64,000 nt of DNA from Cranoglanis bouderius. Lineage: Eukaryota; Chordata; Actinopteri; Siluriformes; Cranoglanididae. The position numbers were made by a program, and so were the translations under genes. The notes under the pieces were generated by a model, which searched no databases, was not told where the DNA came from, and saw only the letters and a list, made by a program, of their open reading frames with translations. Shown here one piece after another: positions 37,387 to 48,694 of the stretch. The DNA lies in assembly GCA_023630585.1 (NCBI GenBank), contig CM042542.1:21052279-21116278 (forward strand), read 5' to 3'. Each line of letters starts with the position of its first letter. Position 1 is the first letter of the stretch.

Positions 37387-40300
37387 TGAGTTACAAACAT
37401 TTCTTTGTAACATGGGGTTTGTTTTGATTTTTTTTTTTTGAAGGGCTGCCAAAGACGCTTTCTACTTTTGTAGAACATAACATACTATGATATGTTAAAC
37501 ATGTCCCTGATCTGAAATAACAAAACATAGGATTGTTTACATTAACAGACCTTATGTCATAATAAAGTTTGAATCGAGGAAAAAAGGTCAAATTTAACAT
37601 TAAGACAAGTCATATATTATCATATGTGTGTTAACATTATGGTTTCTCATCAGTCCTCTATGTACATACACATGGGTGCACTTCATGCTCTTACAACGCT
37701 ATACAGCGAGTTTCAAGCGTCTACGAGCAAAGGAAAATCTGTTTTTCTAAAAAACGCATATTTACACTTATGGCACGTGCTCTAATATTACATATTACAT
37801 TTCTTTGTAACATGATATGATAGTATGATATGTTAGACATGTCTCTTACCTAAAATAACACAACATATGATTGTTTACAATACCAAACATCATGTCATAA
37901 TAAAGTGTGAAAAGGTGAAAAAAGTCAAATATAACATTGTCAAATCATCTCTCATCATATGTGTGTTAACATAAAGGTTTCTCATCAGTACTCTATGTAC
38001 ATACACATGCGTGCGCTTCATGCGCTTACAACGCTATACAGCGAGTTTCAAGCGTCTACGAGCAAAGGAAACGTGTTTTTCTAAAAAACGCATATTTACA
38101 CTTATGGCACGTGCTCTAATATTACATATTACATTTCTTTGTAACATGATATGATAGTATGATATGTTAGACATGTCTCTTACCTAAAATAACACAACAT
38201 ATGATTGTTTACAATAACAAACATCATGTCACAATAAAGTGTGAAAAGGTGAAAAAAGTCAAATTTAACATGAAGAAAGTCATCTGTCATCTAATGTGTG
38301 ATAACATTGTGTTTTCTCGTCTGTCCACTTTGTGCATGTACATGGGTGCGCTTCCTGCGGTTAGAACGCTATACAGCGAGTTTCAAGCGTCTACGAGCAA
38401 AGGAAACGTGTTTTTCTAAAAAACGCATATTTACACTTATGGCACGTGCTCTAATATTACATATTACATTTCTTTGTAACATGAGTTACAAACATTTCTT
38501 TGTAACATGGGGTTTGTTTTGATTTTTTTTTTTGAAGGGCTGCCAAAGACGCTTTCTACTTTTGTAGAACATAACATACTATGATATGTTAAACATGTCC
38601 CTGATCTGAAATAACAAAACATATGATTGTTTACATTAACAGACCTTATGTCATAATAAAGTTTGAATCGGTGAAAAAAGGTCAAATTTAACATTAAGAC
38701 AAGTCATATATTATCATATGTGTTAACATTATGGTTTCTCATCAGTCCTTAATGTACATACACATGGGTGCGCTTCATGCGCTTACAACGCTATACAGCG
38801 AGTTTCAAGCGTCTATGAGCAAAGGAAACGTGTTTTTCTAAAAAACAAACGCATGTTTACACTTATGCGACGTGCTCTAATATTACATATTACACTTCTT
38901 TGTAACATGATATTATACTATCATATGTTAGACATGTCTCTGACCTAAAATAACACAACATATGATTGTTTACCGTAACAAACATCATGTCATAATAAAG
39001 TTTGAGACGGTGAAAAAAGTCAAATTTAACATTGTCAAATCATCTGTCATCATATGTGTGTTAACATTATGGTTTCTCATCAGTACTCTATGTACATACA
39101 TATGCGTGCGCTTCATGCGCTTACAACGCTACACAGCGAGTTTCAAGCGTCTACGAGCAAAGGAAACGTGTTTTTCTAAAAAACGCATATTTACACTTAT
39201 GTGACGTGCTCAAATATAACATATTACACTTCTTTGTAACATGAGTTACAAACGTTTCTTTGTAACATGGGGTTTGTTTTGATTTTTTTTTTTTGAAGGG
39301 CTGCCAAAGACGCTTTCTACTTTTGTAGAACATAACATACTATGATATGTTAAACATGTCTCTAATCTGAAATAACACAACATATGAATGTTTACATTAA
39401 CAGACCTTATGTCATAATAAAGTTTGAATCGGTGAAAAAAGGTCAAATTTAACATTAAGACGTCATATATTATCATATGTGTGTTAACATTATGGTTTTT
39501 CATCAGTCCTCTATGTACATACACATGGGTGCACTTCATGCGCTTACAACGCTATACAGCGAGTTTCAAGCGTCTACGAGCAAAGGAAACGTGTTTTTCT
39601 AAAAAACGCATATTTACACTTATGGCACGTGCTCTAATATTACATATTACATTTCTTTGTAACATGATATGATAGTATGATATGTTAGACATGTCTCTTA
39701 CCTAAAATAACACAACATATGATTGTTTACAATAACAAACATCATGTCACAATAAAGTGTGAAAAGGTGAAAAAAGTCAAATTTAACATGAAGAAAGTCA
39801 TCTGTCATCATATGTGTGTTAACATAATGGTTTCTCATCAGTACACTATGTACATACACATGGGTGCACTTCATGCGCTTACAACGCTATACAGCGAGTT
39901 TCAAGCGTCTACGAGCAAAGGAAACGTGTTTTTCTAAAAAACGCATATTTACACTTATGGCACGTGCTCTAATATTACATATTACACTTCTTTGTAACAT
40001 GATATTATACTATCATATGTTAGACATGTCTCTGACCTAAAATAACACAACATATGATTGTTTACATTAACAGATCTTATGTCATAATAAAGTTTGAGAG
40101 GGTGAAAAAAGTCAAATTTAACATTGTCAAATCATCTGTCATCATATGTGTGTTAACATTATGGTTTCTCATCAGTACTCTATGTACATACATATGCGTG
40201 CGCTTCATGCGCTTACAACGCTATAAGCGAGTTTCAAGCGTCTACGAGCAAAGGAAACGTGTTTTTCTAAAAAACGCATATTTACACTTCTTTGTAACAT

Positions 40301-42476
40301 GATATGATACTATGATATGTTAGACATGTCTCCTACCTAAAATAACACAACATATGATTGTTTACAATAACAAACATCATGTCACAATAAAGTGTGAAAA
40401 GGTGAAAAAAAGTCAAATTTAACATTGACAAGTCATATATTATCATATGTGTGTTAACATTATGGTTTCTCATCAGTCCTCTATGTACATACACATGGGT
40501 GCACTTCATGCGCTTACAACGCTATACAGCGAGTTTCAAGCGTCTAAGAGCAAAGGAAACGTGTTTTTCTAAAAAACGCATATTTACACTTATGGCACGT
40601 GCTCTAATATTACATATTACACTTCTTTGTAACATGATATGATACTATGATATGTTAGACATGTCTCCTACCTAAAATAACACAACATATGATTGTTTAC
40701 AATAACAAACATCATGTCATAATAAAGTGTGAAACGGTGAAAAAAAGTCAAATTTAACATTGACAAGTCATCTGTCATCATATGTGTGTTAACATTATGG
40801 TTTCTCATCAGTACTCTATGTACATACACATGGGTGCGCTTCATGCGATTACAACGCTATACAGCGAGTTTCAAGCGTCTACGAGCAACGGAAACGTGTT
40901 TTTCTAAAAAAAAAAAGCATATTTACATTTATGTGACGTGCTCAAATATAACATATTACATTTCTTTGTAACATTGGGTTTGTTTTGATTTTTTTTTTTT
41001 TGAAGGGCTGCCAAAGACGCTTTCTACTTTTGTAGAACATAACATACTATGATATGTTAAACATGTCCCTGATCTGAAATAACAAAACATATGATTGTTT
41101 ACATTAACAGACCTTATGTCATAATAAAGTTTGAATCGGTGAAAAAAGGTCAAATTTAACATTAAGACAAGTCATATATTATCATATGTGTGTTAACATT
41201 ATGGTTTCTCATCAGTCCTCTATGTACATACACATGGGTGCACTTCATGCGCTTACAACGCTATACAGCGAGTTTCAAGCGTCTACGAGCAAAGGAAACG
41301 TGTTTTTCTAAAAAACGCATATTTACACTTATGTGACGTGCTCTAATATTACACTTCTTTGTAACATGATATGATACTATGATATGTTAGACATGTCTCC
41401 TACCTAAAATAACACAACATATGATTGTTTACAATAACAAACATCATGTCATAATAAAGTGTGAAAAGGTGAAAAAAGTCAAATTTTACATTGTCAAATC
41501 ATCTGTCATCATATGTGTGTTAACATAATGGTTTCTCATCAGTACTCTATGTACATACACATGCGTGCGCTTCATGCGCTTACAACGCTATTCAGCGAGT
41601 TTCAAGCGTCTACGAGCAAAGGAAACGTGTTTTTCTAAAAAACGCATATTTACACTTATGGCACGTGCTCTAATATTACATATTACACTTCTTTGTAACA
41701 TGATATGATAGTATGATATATTAGACATGTCTCTTACCTAAAATAACACAACATATGATTGTTCAAAATAACAAACATCATGTCATAATAAAGTGTGAAA
41801 CGCTGAAAAAAAAAGTCAAATTTAACATTGTCACATATTATCATATTTCTGTTAACATTATGGTTTCTCATCAGTACTCTATGTACATACACATGCGTGC
41901 GCTTCATGCGCTTACAACGCTATACAGCGAGTTTCAAGCGTCTACGAGCAAAGGAAACGTGTTTTTCTAAAAAAAAAACATGTTTAAACTTATGCGACGT
42001 GCTCTAATATTACATATTACACTTCTTTGTAACATGATATTATACTATGATATGTTAAACATGTCTCTGACCTAAAATAACACAACATATGATTGTTTAC
42101 AGTAACAAACATCATGTCATAATAAAGTGTGAAACGGTGAAAAAAAGTCAAATATAACATTGACAAGTCATATATTATCATATTTGTGTTAACATTATGG
42201 TTTCTCATCAGTCTTCTATGTACATACACATGGGTGCGCTTCATGCGCTTACAATGCTATACAGCGAGTTTCAAGTGTCTACGAGCCAAGGAAACGTGTT
42301 TTTCTAAAAAAACGCATATTTACACTTATGTGACGTGCTCAAATATAACATATTACACTTCTTTGTAACATGAGTTACAAACATTTCTTTGTAACATGGG
42401 GTTTGTTTTGATTTTTTTTTTTTGATGGGCTGCCAAGACGCTTTCTACTTTTGTAGAACATGACATACTATGATAT
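37387..42476 (+). repeat. 335-bp satellite array, about 14 units
   Basis: Core positions (ACGCTATACAGCGAGTTTCAAGC) fall near 37,692, 38,028, 38,363, 38,785, 39,120, 39,545, 39,883, 40,217, 40,514, 40,854, 41,261, 41,583, 41,918 and 42,251. Most spacings are 322-340 bp; spacings of ~407-425 bp mark units with an extra ~88-bp cassette (GTTACAAACATTTCTTTG to CTTTTGTAGAACATA). One unit is short (297 bp). Each unit carries ATTGTTTACA and GTCATAATAAAGT blocks. The small frames of 60-97 aa in both strands recur once per unit and are not genes. Confidence 0.93.
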
Positions 42477-43274
42477 CCAACATCAAATCAACATCAGGTC
42501 AACATCACATCAACATCGAATCAACATCACAGCAACATCGCAGCAACATCACATCAACATCACAGCAACATCACATAGACATCACATCAACACCACATCA
42601 CGTCAACATCAAAATCGAATCAGCATCACAGCAACATCTCAGCAACATCACATCAACATCACATCAGCATCACAGCAACATCTCAGCAACATCACAGCAA
42701 CATCACAGCAACATCTCAGCAACATCACAGCAACATCTCAGCAACATCACATCAACATCACATCAACATCACATCAACATCACAGCGACATCTCAGCAAC
42801 ATCACATCATCACATCGACATCACGTCAACATCACATCAACATGGAATCAACATCACAGCAACATCTCCGCAACATCACATCAACATCACAACATCTCAT
42901 CAACATCACATCAACACCACATCAACATCACACCAACATCACAGCAACATCTCATCGACATCACATCAACATCACATCAACATCTCAGCAACATCACATC
43001 AACATCACAGCAACATCACATCAACATCTCTGCAACATCACATCAACAACACAGCGACATCTCAGCAACATCACATCATCACATCGACATCACGTCAACA
43101 TCACATCAACATGTAATCAACATCACAGCAACATCTCAGCAACATCAACATCACAACATCTCATCAACATCACATCAACACCACATCAACATCACACCAA
43201 CATCACAGCAACATCTCATCGACATCACATCAACATCACATCAACATCTCAGCAACATCACATCAACATCACAG
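42477..43274 (+). repeat. 11-bp satellite, block 3 (~0.8 kb)
   Basis: CATCAACATCA-type array beginning at CCAACATCAAATC inside a 335-bp unit (after ACTATGATAT) and ending at the L2 LINE. The overlapping + frames of 218 and 282 aa are repeat read-through; the second continues into the first bases of the LINE. Confidence 0.93.
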
Positions 43275-43311
43275 CTATAGGCCAATATCAAATCTCCCCT
43301 TTATCTCCAAG

Positions 43312-44277
43312 ATGTTAGAAAAGGTTGTAGCAAAGCAGCTATGCTCGTACCTTAATAGGAATAACATTCATGAAATGAATCAGTCAGGATTTAGGCCTGT
43401 TCATAGCACTGAGACAGCACTGGTTAAAGTGTTAAATGACCTACTGATGGCCTCTGATCAGGGTTGTGTCTCCATGCTTAGTGCAACTTTTGATACAATT
43501 GATCATACTATTCTCCTTGGTAGACTAGAAAATGTTGTTGGCATTAAGGGAGCGGCCCTCTCCTGGCTCAGGTCTTTTTTGACTGATCGTTATCAGTTCG
43601 TAGATGTAAATGGTGAATTCTCTATGCATACTGAGGTAAAGTGCGGTGTTCCGCAAGGTTCCGGTTTAGGCCCACTGCTTTTTTCTTTATATATGCTACC
43701 TCTGGGTCAAATCATTCATAAACATGGAATTAGCTTCCACTGTTATGCTGATGACACACAGCTGTATGTTTCAGCAGAGCCAGATGACAGACACCAGTTT
43801 AATAAAGTTGAGGAATGTGTAAAGGACATTAGACGGTGGATGTTCCTCTTACTAAATTCTGACAAGACAGAAGTACTTATACTAGGACCACATGCAGCTA
43901 GAAGTAAGTTTTCTGATTCCATAGTAACTCTGGATGGCCTTTCTGTTGCATCATGTGCAGCAGTAAAAGACCTTGGTGTGATTTTTGACTCCAGTCTTTC
44001 CTTTGACGCCCACGTAGATAATATTACTAGGATAGCCTTCTTTCACCTCAGAAATATTGCTAAGATAAGTAATATATTGTCACTTCATGATGCAGAAAAA
44101 TTAGTTCATGCTTTCGTCACCTTTAGGTTGGATTATTGTAATGCCTTACTGTCTGGATGTTCCAGTAGGAGCACAAACAAACTCCAGTTAGTCCAGAATG
44201 CAGCTGCAAGAGTCCTTACTAGAACTAGAAGATATGACCACATCACCCCTATCTTACACTGCATTGGCTCCCAGTGA
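43312..44277 (+). pseudogene. L2 reverse transcriptase, inactive
   Basis: The 321-codon frame belongs to a larger frame that is already open at 43,276. It encodes the central and C-terminal RT of an L2-clade LINE, which would copy LINE RNA at the target site. Motifs: SGFRPVHSTETALVKV (residues 25-40), GVPQGS (112-117), YADD (145-148), LNSDKTEV (181-188), FRLDYCNALLSGC and QLVQNAAARVLT. The motif A region reads SMLSATFDTIDH at residues 54-65; L2 relatives have LLDLSAAFD there, so about four residues including the catalytic Asp are missing. WMFLLLN also lacks about three residues found in relatives. A frameshift near 44,255 ends the frame at HCIGSQ. Inactivation by lost Asp and frameshift is firm. 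Confidence 0.85.
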
Positions 44278-44564
44278 AATTTCGCATTGATTATAAAATA
44301 CTACTATTGACTTATAAAGCACTAAATGGCTTCGCACTAAGCGAACTTTTGGTCTTTTTTGATCCGCCACGCCTACTTCGATCAAAAGGTCCAGGCTATT
44401 TGTCGGTACCTCGAATAGTGAAGGCTACAGCAGGGGGAAGAGCTTTCTCTTACAAAGCCCCACAGTTATGGAACAGCCTTCCAATTAGTGTTCTGGACTC
44501 AGACACAGTCTCAGTGTTTAAGTCCAGGCTGAAAACATATTTGTTTAATCAATTTTTTCCTTAG
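44274..44564 (+). pseudogene. L2 ORF2 C-terminal part, after a frameshift
   Basis: Continues the L2 protein in another frame: LHWLPVKFRIDYKILLLTYK, then GGRAFSYKAPQLWNSLP and FKSRLKTYLF, ending at TAA. The ATG at 44,274 is an internal codon, since LHWLPV is encoded just upstream in the same frame. This is the usual C-terminal end of L2/CR1-type ORF2 proteins. Confidence 0.85.
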
Positions 44565-44855
44565 GTAAAGGAGCAGATCTAGAGGTCTCACAGGCATAAT
44601 GTGTTGTGGTGAACTGGGATGCCTGGATGCTGTCACCCCCCACCTTCAGGCATCCACCAAGGTTTCTTTCTTCCTTATATCATCTCAGGGAGTTTTTCCT
44701 CACCACCGTCGCCTCTGGCTGCTCACTGCGGATAAATTCATGAATTTAAAATCTATGTCCTGAATTTACATACTTCTGTAAAGCTGCTTTGGGACAATGT
44801 CCATTGTTAAAAGCGCTATACAAATAAACTGAACTTGAACTTTAACTTGAACAAA
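44565..44855 (+). other. L2 LINE 3' untranslated tail
   Basis: Non-coding 3' end of the L2 element, ending in GCGCTATACAAATAAACTGA and TTGAAC-type short repeats. From knowledge of the family, similar tails are shared with some fish SINEs that use L2 reverse transcriptase. Confidence 0.78.
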
Positions 44856-44862
44856 GACACAG

Positions 44863-44864
<2 letters not shown>

Positions 44865-44958
<94 letters not shown>
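44865..44958. repeat. (AC)n microsatellite, 47 repeats
   Basis: Pure AC run directly after the L2 tail. Confidence 0.97.
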
Positions 44959-44961
<3 letters not shown>

Positions 44962-45015
44962 CCTGTTCTGAGGGCACATGTACAAGATGTTTGACAGCAT
45001 CTGGAGCCAGGAGGA

Positions 45016-45016
<1 letters not shown>

Positions 45017-45086
<70 letters not shown>
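45017..45086. repeat. (TG)n microsatellite, 35 repeats
   Basis: Pure TG run 58 bp after the AC tract and complementary to it. Confidence 0.97.
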
Positions 45087-45090
<4 letters not shown>

Positions 45091-45165
45091 TAGAGGTTAC
45101 AGTGAGGGAGACAGCACTCGTCTCTGTTTGCTTTATCAGTCAGCTGATTGTCATTCCACATCTGT

Positions 45166-45168
<3 letters not shown>

Positions 45169-45240
<72 letters not shown>
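45169..45240. repeat. (AC)n microsatellite, 36 repeats
   Basis: Pure AC run 82 bp after the TG tract. The three tracts alternate in strand sense. Confidence 0.97.
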
Positions 45241-45242
<2 letters not shown>

Positions 45243-45744
45243 TCCATAAATTTTACATAAACATCCCTGTATGGTACAATTTTTCTGTACACTAAAAACT
45301 TTCCAATAATTTTTGTCAGGATGATATTGCTAGCGATAGTCGCACTAGCTTAGCTCCTGAGCTTCTGTATGCTAATATATCTGTACATTAGCTAATTAAA
45401 TGATTAGCTTCCCCGCTCCAGTAAAACTGGCTTTTTTTTTTTTTTTTAATCCAGACTAATCAAGCCTGATTTATTTAAATCTCTCCAGCTGGACACTCAA
45501 CACTGACTACATCACTGCACTATTAGCACAGATTAGCTTTAACACAATAGATCCTTAACTGCCTATTGTCTGAGAGCTAGCACATTAGCATAGGGTAAAC
45601 AGAGAGTTTCTGCTGGGATTAGCATGCTAATACAACAACATACTCGGATGATTGCCTTTAACTAGCCTCTAATGGATTAGAGAGTTAGAGAGACATCTCT
45701 GAGAGACAATGTGGCCTGGAGTGACAATTCACTGTCTGTGTGTG
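45241..45744. other. Unique-looking AT-rich stretch without recognised feature
   Basis: Contains a T run near 45,431-45,447 and several TTAGC/GCTAA motifs. I see no gene or known repeat boundary. It could be genuine single-copy sequence. Confidence 0.5.
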
Positions 45745-47330
45745 TATGTAAATCATGTGTCACATGACTGTGGCCCTTGTGATGTCGTATTGCTTCTATT
45801 AGATTCTGCTGGGTTCCAAGTTCTTGCTGCAAGAAAGAGAAAGCCAATGGCAGTTTTCTGGCTAAGATTAAGTGATGTATGTGCAGTTTTTTTTTTTTTT
45901 TTTTTTTTTTAAGTGCCATATGTAACTTTGTTTGTTACTTCTACAGGAGCAAAAATAATAATAAATACAGTAAATGAATAAATAAATACGTTTATTAATA
46001 AATGAATAATAAATAAATAAACAGATAAATAAATAAATGAATAAATAATCTGTCTAGTTTCACAATCACTTCTTGAAGTAGCCACTATTTCCCCCACTCA
46101 CTCACTGTTAAAGCTGTCTTGGAACTGTCAGTACTGGGCTTACATCATTGTGTTCTCTTCCGCGCCAGTCACATGACTCTGGCCCTTGTGATGTCGTATT
46201 GCTTCTATTAGAATCTGCTGAATTCTAACTTCTTGCTGCTAGAAAGAGAAAGCCAGTCACATGACTGTGGCCCTTGTGATGTCATATTGCTTCTATTAGA
46301 ATCTGCTGGGTTCCAGGTTCTTGCTGCTAGAAAGAGAAAGCCAATGGCAGTTTTCTGGCTAAGATTAAGTGATGTATGTGCTGTTTTTTCACCTGATGAC
46401 ATTTATGAAAGGAATTATTTTTCATTGACATGCCCAAACATTCTCGAGATTTAGGAGTTTACTATTTTGAATGTTTAGTTAGATGTAGGCTTTGATTTGA
46501 GTTAGATATGGGCTATAATCTGTGTTAAAACCTGTTATGTCCCCTGCTTTTTTTCATAAGTAGAGCTGAAAACTTTATAATGTACATCAGTTCCATTTTT
46601 TTATTTTTTTATTTTTTTTTTATGAACCATATGTGAAATTGCTTGTTTCTTCTACAGGAGCAAAAATAATAATAAATACAGTAAATGAATAAATAAATAC
46701 ATTTATTTATTAATAAATAAACAAACAAATAAGTAAATAAATAAATTATCTGTCTAGTTTTACAATCACCTCTTGAAGTAGCAACTATTTCCCCCACTCA
46801 CTCACTATTAAAGCTGTCTTGGAACTGTCAGAACTGGGCTTACATCATTGTGTTCTCTCCCGTGCCAGTCACATGACTCTGGCCCTTGTGATGTCATATT
46901 GCTTCTATTAGAATCTGCTGGGTTCTAACTTCTAGCTGCTAGAAAGAGAAAGCCAGTCACATGACTCTGGCCCTTGTGATGTTCTATTGCTTCTATTACA
47001 ATCTGCTGGGTTCCAAATTCTTGCTTCCAGAAAGAAAAAGCCAATGGCAGTTTTCTGGCTAAGATTAAGTGATATTTGTGCTGTTTTTTCACCTGATGAC
47101 ATGTTTATGAAAGGAATTCTTTTTCGTTTACTTGCCCAAACATTCTCGAGACTTAGGAGTTTACTATTTTGAATCTTTACTTAGAGTAGGCTTTGATTTC
47201 AGTTAGATATGGGCTATAATCTGTAATAAAACCTCTTATGTCCCCTCCTTTTTTCATAAGTAGAGCTGAAAACTTTATAATGTACATCTGTTCCATTTTT
47301 AAAAAATTTTTTTTTTTTTTAAGTACCATA
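45745..47330 (+). repeat. ~701-bp tandem repeat, about 2.3 units
   Basis: Landmarks recur 701 bp apart: GGCTTACATCATTGTGTTC at 46,137 and 46,838, and the CACCTGATGACAT region at about 46,390 and 47,091. The first unit is internally deleted near 45,890. Each unit has an AAAT microsatellite and a repeated CACATGACT(C/G)TGGCCCTTGTG block. The array is cut at 47,330 by the LTR element and resumes at 51,518. Confidence 0.85.
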
Positions 47331-48062
47331 TGTTAAGTTCCCCTTCTCTAGCGCTCGTGACTCGGCAAGGAATGGCGAGTGGCATACTTCCGCATTCCAT
47401 TGCACGCATTCCAGCGCCGTTCAAAAACTCTCCGATGGATATTTCATTCATAGACTCACGTTTTGTTTACTTCTGCCATGTGCTCATGTTTTTGTTCACG
47501 TCATGTCTCCTCCTCCTGTGTTTCCCCACGTGGTCATGTTTTGTTTTGTGTCATGTCTCTGCCCCGTTTTCTCATTGGTTCGTGTTCATGGGATAATAAT
47601 TAGTTTCAGCTGTCATTGATTTGGACATGTGATTATTATGTCTTTAAATAGGCCGCTCCGTTTCTGCTTCGGGGCAGAGTATTAGCGTTAGTTTAACTTA
47701 GATGTGTTTAACCTTGCGCTTTTTTCCCTTAGCTCGTGGTTTCCAGACCGCCTTTCTAGCCTTGCGTTTATTTTCCTTAGTTCGTAATTCGTGGTTTCCA
47801 GACCTCCTTTCTAGCCTCGCATTTATTTTCCTTAGCTCATAGTTCGTGGTTCCAAGACCACCGTCTAGCCTAGCATGTATTTTATTGTGTTTCTTATTTG
47901 GATTAGTTCTACCTTCTTTGGATAACGGTGACATTCCTATTGATGTATTTATGTTGTATGAAGTCCTTTCTGTTTGTGATTATTTTGAACTGTTCCTATT
48001 AAACTGACCACTTTCCCCTTCCATGCATCCTGCTTCTCTCCTTTTCCCTACGGGTCTTAACA
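47331..48062 (+). mobile_element. 5' LTR of the 47-51 kb element
   Basis: Starts TGTTAAG and ends CTTAACA (732 bp). Contains three copies of the ~55-bp repeat (47,720-47,880), a TATA-like TTTAAATAG near 47,643 and a possible polyadenylation signal ATTAAA near 47,998. It matches the 3' LTR over its length apart from repeat number and small changes. Confidence 0.85.
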
Positions 48063-48079
48063 GAACACTTTGGCAAAAA

Positions 48080-48673
48080 ATGGATGCAGTGGAGAAAGCG
48101 ACGCCACGCCATGCAACGCCCTGCCACGCCACAATTAAAATGCCTGCTATTAATTCTATGTTTTTTCCTCAGTGGAATTTCATTCATCCCCCGGACGGGT
48201 ATGATGGTTTTTCCACTTGGCCACAATGCCACGTTTTGCAGGCGCAGCTTCATTTTTTTGAGCTTGGAGGACCCCAAACCCAACGAAGAAGAGTGGTTGG
48301 GTTCCTCCTCTCTCGTCTGATCGGCTCCGCTCACCACTGGGCGAAGCTTCACCTTACCAGTAGATCCCCGCAGCTCCAAACAGTTTCGGGCTTTGTGGAT
48401 CTACTGGTCCAGGTGTTCGGAAGCCCAGACTTCCAACCCGACCTCAGGACCTTTTTGGGGAAGGATTGTCTGGGCGACCGACCTAGTCAAACGTTCCTGG
48501 AGTACTATGAGAGTAAGCGGGCTAACGTGGCAGCCTACAACTTTCATCCCCTAACCCAGGAGTGTGCCACTGATGGATGCACTCGACCAGCCATCCTGCA
48601 GTGTCCCACCTGCAGGAACCAGGGAGTCAGGAGCAGCTACTTCTGCTCCCAAGGCTGCTTCAAGGGCAGCTGA
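48080..48673 (+). pseudogene. gag capsid-like fragment fused to a MetAP1-type zinc finger
   Basis: The frame starts at ATG, 18 bases after the 5' LTR (MDAVEKATPRHATPC). Residues ~30-150 resemble a gypsy-type capsid: QAQLHFFEL, GFLLSRLIGSAHHWAKLHL, then VQVFGSPDF and FLEYYESKRANVAAY. A short segment (GGPQTQRRRVV) is read out of frame; the +1 frame there gives EDPKPNEEEW, matching the relative at 8,725-9,003, so two compensating single-base shifts have occurred. After HPLTQ the frame continues without interruption into ECATDGC...CFKGS, a zinc finger of methionine aminopeptidase 1 type, and then meets TGA. A structural gag role for the first part is inferred from family resemblance. Confidence 0.65.
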
Positions 48674-48694
48674 CGGGTGCATAAGCGGCTCCAC
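48563..48694 (+). pseudogene. Captured METAP1-like C6H2 zinc finger, interrupted by a stop
   Basis: The reading CATDGC, LQCPTC, SYFCSQGC, FKGS-stop-RVHKRLH aligns without gaps with the N-terminal C6H2 (MYND-like) finger of vertebrate methionine aminopeptidase 1, whose pattern is C-x4-C, LQCPTC, SYFCSQ-x-CFKGSW and HK-x-LH. All six Cys and both His positions are present. The conserved Trp after KGS is replaced by TGA at 48,671-48,673, one transition from TGG. In the host enzyme this finger mediates ribosome association. No catalytic aminopeptidase domain follows. An intron-less position inside an LTR element points to capture of a host transcript or exon. Confidence 0.78.

Larger units (their letters stand above)
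43275..44855 (+). mobile_element. 5'-truncated L2 (Maui-like) LINE
   Basis: The insert starts within the RT domain (YRPISNLPFISKMLEK, first codons at 43,276), and its left neighbour is 11-bp satellite. It keeps the RT, the C-terminal domain and the fish L2 3' tail, which includes GCTTTGGGACAATGTCCATT and GCGCTATACAAATAAACTGA. It ends close to a (CA)n tract. Small deletions and a frameshift make it inactive. Confidence 0.88.

Noticed and set aside
37391..42368. Recurring 60-97 codon frames on both strands of the 335-bp array
   Set aside because: They recur once per satellite unit with the same decay and have no domain.
48063..48079. Primer-binding site after the 5' LTR (GAACACTTTGGC)
   Set aside because: No convincing complementarity to a known tRNA 3' end from memory; left unannotated.
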